Source of the DNA: Brevibacillus laterosporus
Lineage (GTDB): Bacteria > Bacillota > Bacilli > Brevibacillales > Brevibacillaceae
Length of the DNA stretch: 64,000 nucleotides
Assembly: GCF_030489605.1 (NCBI RefSeq)
Contig: NZ_JAUKFY010000015.1
Span: forward strand, 1-64,000
Direction of reading: 5' to 3'
In this document: positions 63,035 through 64,000 of the stretch, one piece after another
Numbering within the stretch: the first letter of the stretch is position 1
Layout of the letters: every line of letters begins with the position of its first letter
Position numbers and translations under genes: made by a program
The notes under the pieces: generated by a model
What the model saw: the letters and a program-made list of their open reading frames with translations, nothing else
What the model was told of the DNA's origin: nothing
Databases searched by the model: none

Positions 63035-64000
63035 TTATTTTTTCTTTTTGTACAAAGTAGCTCCAAATTCAAGCGGGGTTTTATAAGCTTGATAGAACAT
63101 GGCCTTCTCACCTGCTTTGAAAAATGAGTATCTTTGATCCCTTACGTTCGCCTCAATAAAATATGGTAATCCAGCCCGGTCAATCCCCATATCTAAGCCC
63201 AGATCAGCTAGTGACGGTTCATGCTGCTCTAGCTCCTCTGCAATGGCAAAGCATGCAGCCTTTAAACGATTCACAATGATGGGAATACTTTGGGTAGCAA
63301 ACAGCGAGCCCAGAACTGGTTCCAATTTTACTGCCTTGCCACCTTGTGCTAAGTTACTTAATTTATTGGTGGGATTTGCCAACTTTGCTACCATCCCTGA
63401 TATCTTCCATTCATGTAATTGATTTTTTTGAATAGAAACACGCACATCAAAAGTTCGATTCTGATACCTGCAAAGCGGAATACCTTGTTGAATAATGTAG
63501 GTTTTGTTCTTGATCCAGTTTTCCACAAACTGTACAAGTTCTTCTACATGCTGAAAGCTTTCCTTTGTTCGTGACGAGCAGAAAAAATATCCCTCTGCCT
63601 TACGTTCTATTCGAGCAACTCCAATCCCTACTGATCCGACTACCGGTTTGATGTATATAAAAGCATATTTATTCAGCATGTCGGTAAAGGCTTGTTTACG
63701 AAATAGCTTGGTTTCCGGAATATAATGACGTAAATTATCCTGTCTCCACAGTCTCTTGTGCACCCTCCATTTATTGCGTGTAACAATCCCGTTATACACT
63801 TGGCTTATTTTTTCTAATTTTTTTATCCGAAAAATCGTAGCTTTCTTACCAGAAAGTAACCGATTGTGAATAACTTTTGGGATTATAAAAGTGGAAGGCA
63901 CCAGTTTCTTATCTCTCCACACATAGCCTTTAATTTTATTCGTGGCAAAGTTAATTTGATCAGCATGAAAAAACACAGTTTCTAGTCCAAGTCTAGCCCC
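63035..64000 (-). CDS. YheC/YheD-type spore coat-associated ATP-grasp protein, N-terminus cut
   Basis: At least 321 residues of an ATP-grasp-like protein of the YheC/YheD family found on endospores. Visible motifs: IYIKPVVGSVGIGVARIERK (nucleotide lysine), RTFDVRVSIQKN, and the metal-site ending DMGIDRAGLPYFIEANVRDQ. The frame is open through the window edge in the 5' direction, so the N-terminus is missing. Function of these coat-associated enzymes is not known. Confidence 0.82.
   Translation of the reverse strand, partial: GARLGLETVFFHADQINFATNKIKGYVWRDKKLVPSTFIIPKVIHNRLLSGKKATIFRIKKLEKISQVYNGIVTRNKWRVHKRLWRQDNLRHYIPETKLFRKQAFTDMLNKYAFIYIKPVVGSVGIGVARIERKAEGYFFCSSRTKESFQHVEELVQFVENWIKNKTYIIQQGIPLCRYQNRTFDVRVSIQKNQLHEWKISGMVAKLANPTNKLSNLAQGGKAVKLEPVLGSLFATQSIPIIVNRLKAACFAIAEELEQHEPSLADLGLDMGIDRAGLPYFIEANVRDQRYSFFKAGEKAMFYQAYKTPLEFGATLYKKKK

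Overview
The window looks like the chromosome of a spore-forming, Gram-positive Firmicute of the Brevibacillus type, possibly close to B. laterosporus. This rests on composition (moderately AT-rich), AGGAGG-type ribosome sites, spore genes (spoVK, cotE, ricA, a gerA-type operon, yheC/D-like), an SLH-domain surface protein, a giant collagen-like protein, and Bacillus-like gene order. The species is an inference. No rRNA, tRNA, CRISPR array or intact insertion sequence was seen.

Region 1-8.3 kb carries the conserved block glnA(partial)-glnR-PBP2-ynbB-hflX-spoVK on the minus strand. A textbook sigma-A promoter and GlnR operator sit in front of glnRA. Region 8.4-15.9 kb is accessory: a broken YcdB/YcdC-like gene, two pieces of ECF sigma factor in opposite orientations, an AraC regulator, a 896-residue collagen-like protein with about 200 Gly-X-Thr triplets, a double GNAT protein and a DeoR regulator. 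Region 15.9-19.6 kb is hfq-miaA-methyltransferase plus ymaF, again in Bacillus order.

Region 19.6-26.9 kb is a variable island of small and decayed genes between ymaF and mutL. It has a broken tyrosine recombinase, a 55-bp sequence repeated 4.75 kb apart, YolD-family gene remnants, small regulators, small membrane peptides, a nested 84-bp palindrome, and a compact promoter-hairpin-miniORF-terminator unit near 24.2 kb. Region 26.9-36.1 kb returns to the core: mutL, mutS, an amidoligase-like protein, cotE, ricA and miaB. A FhuF-like ferric reductase behind a Fur box follows.

The most striking locus is 37.5-40.6 kb. One minus-strand operon encodes a small membrane peptide, a seven-segment membrane protein resembling an AgrC sensor domain but with no kinase, AgrB, a cysteine-free AgrD, and a LytTR DNA-binding protein with no receiver domain. 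The last four genes overlap one another. Beside it, an XRE repressor is preceded by four copies of a TTGAA-N5-TTCAA palindrome and converges on an unreported-looking 55-residue gene. This reads as a quorum-sensing circuit with no phosphorelay parts.

Region 40.8-48.3 kb holds a DAO-family oxidoreductase, a gerA-type germinant receptor operon, an azoreductase and a TetR/SMR-pair efflux cassette. Region 48.3-55.5 kb is a beta-glucoside or chitobiose PTS operon (IIB, IIC, ChbG, IIA, GH4 6-phospho-glucosidase) with a sigma-54 promoter, a cre site and an upstream LevR-type PRD activator. ChbG appears to lack a normal start codon. Region 55.6-64 kb has an LplT/Aas lysophospholipid recycling pair, an SLH protein, a GNAT, lipL, a DarB-like CBS protein and a partial YheC/D-type ATP-grasp gene.
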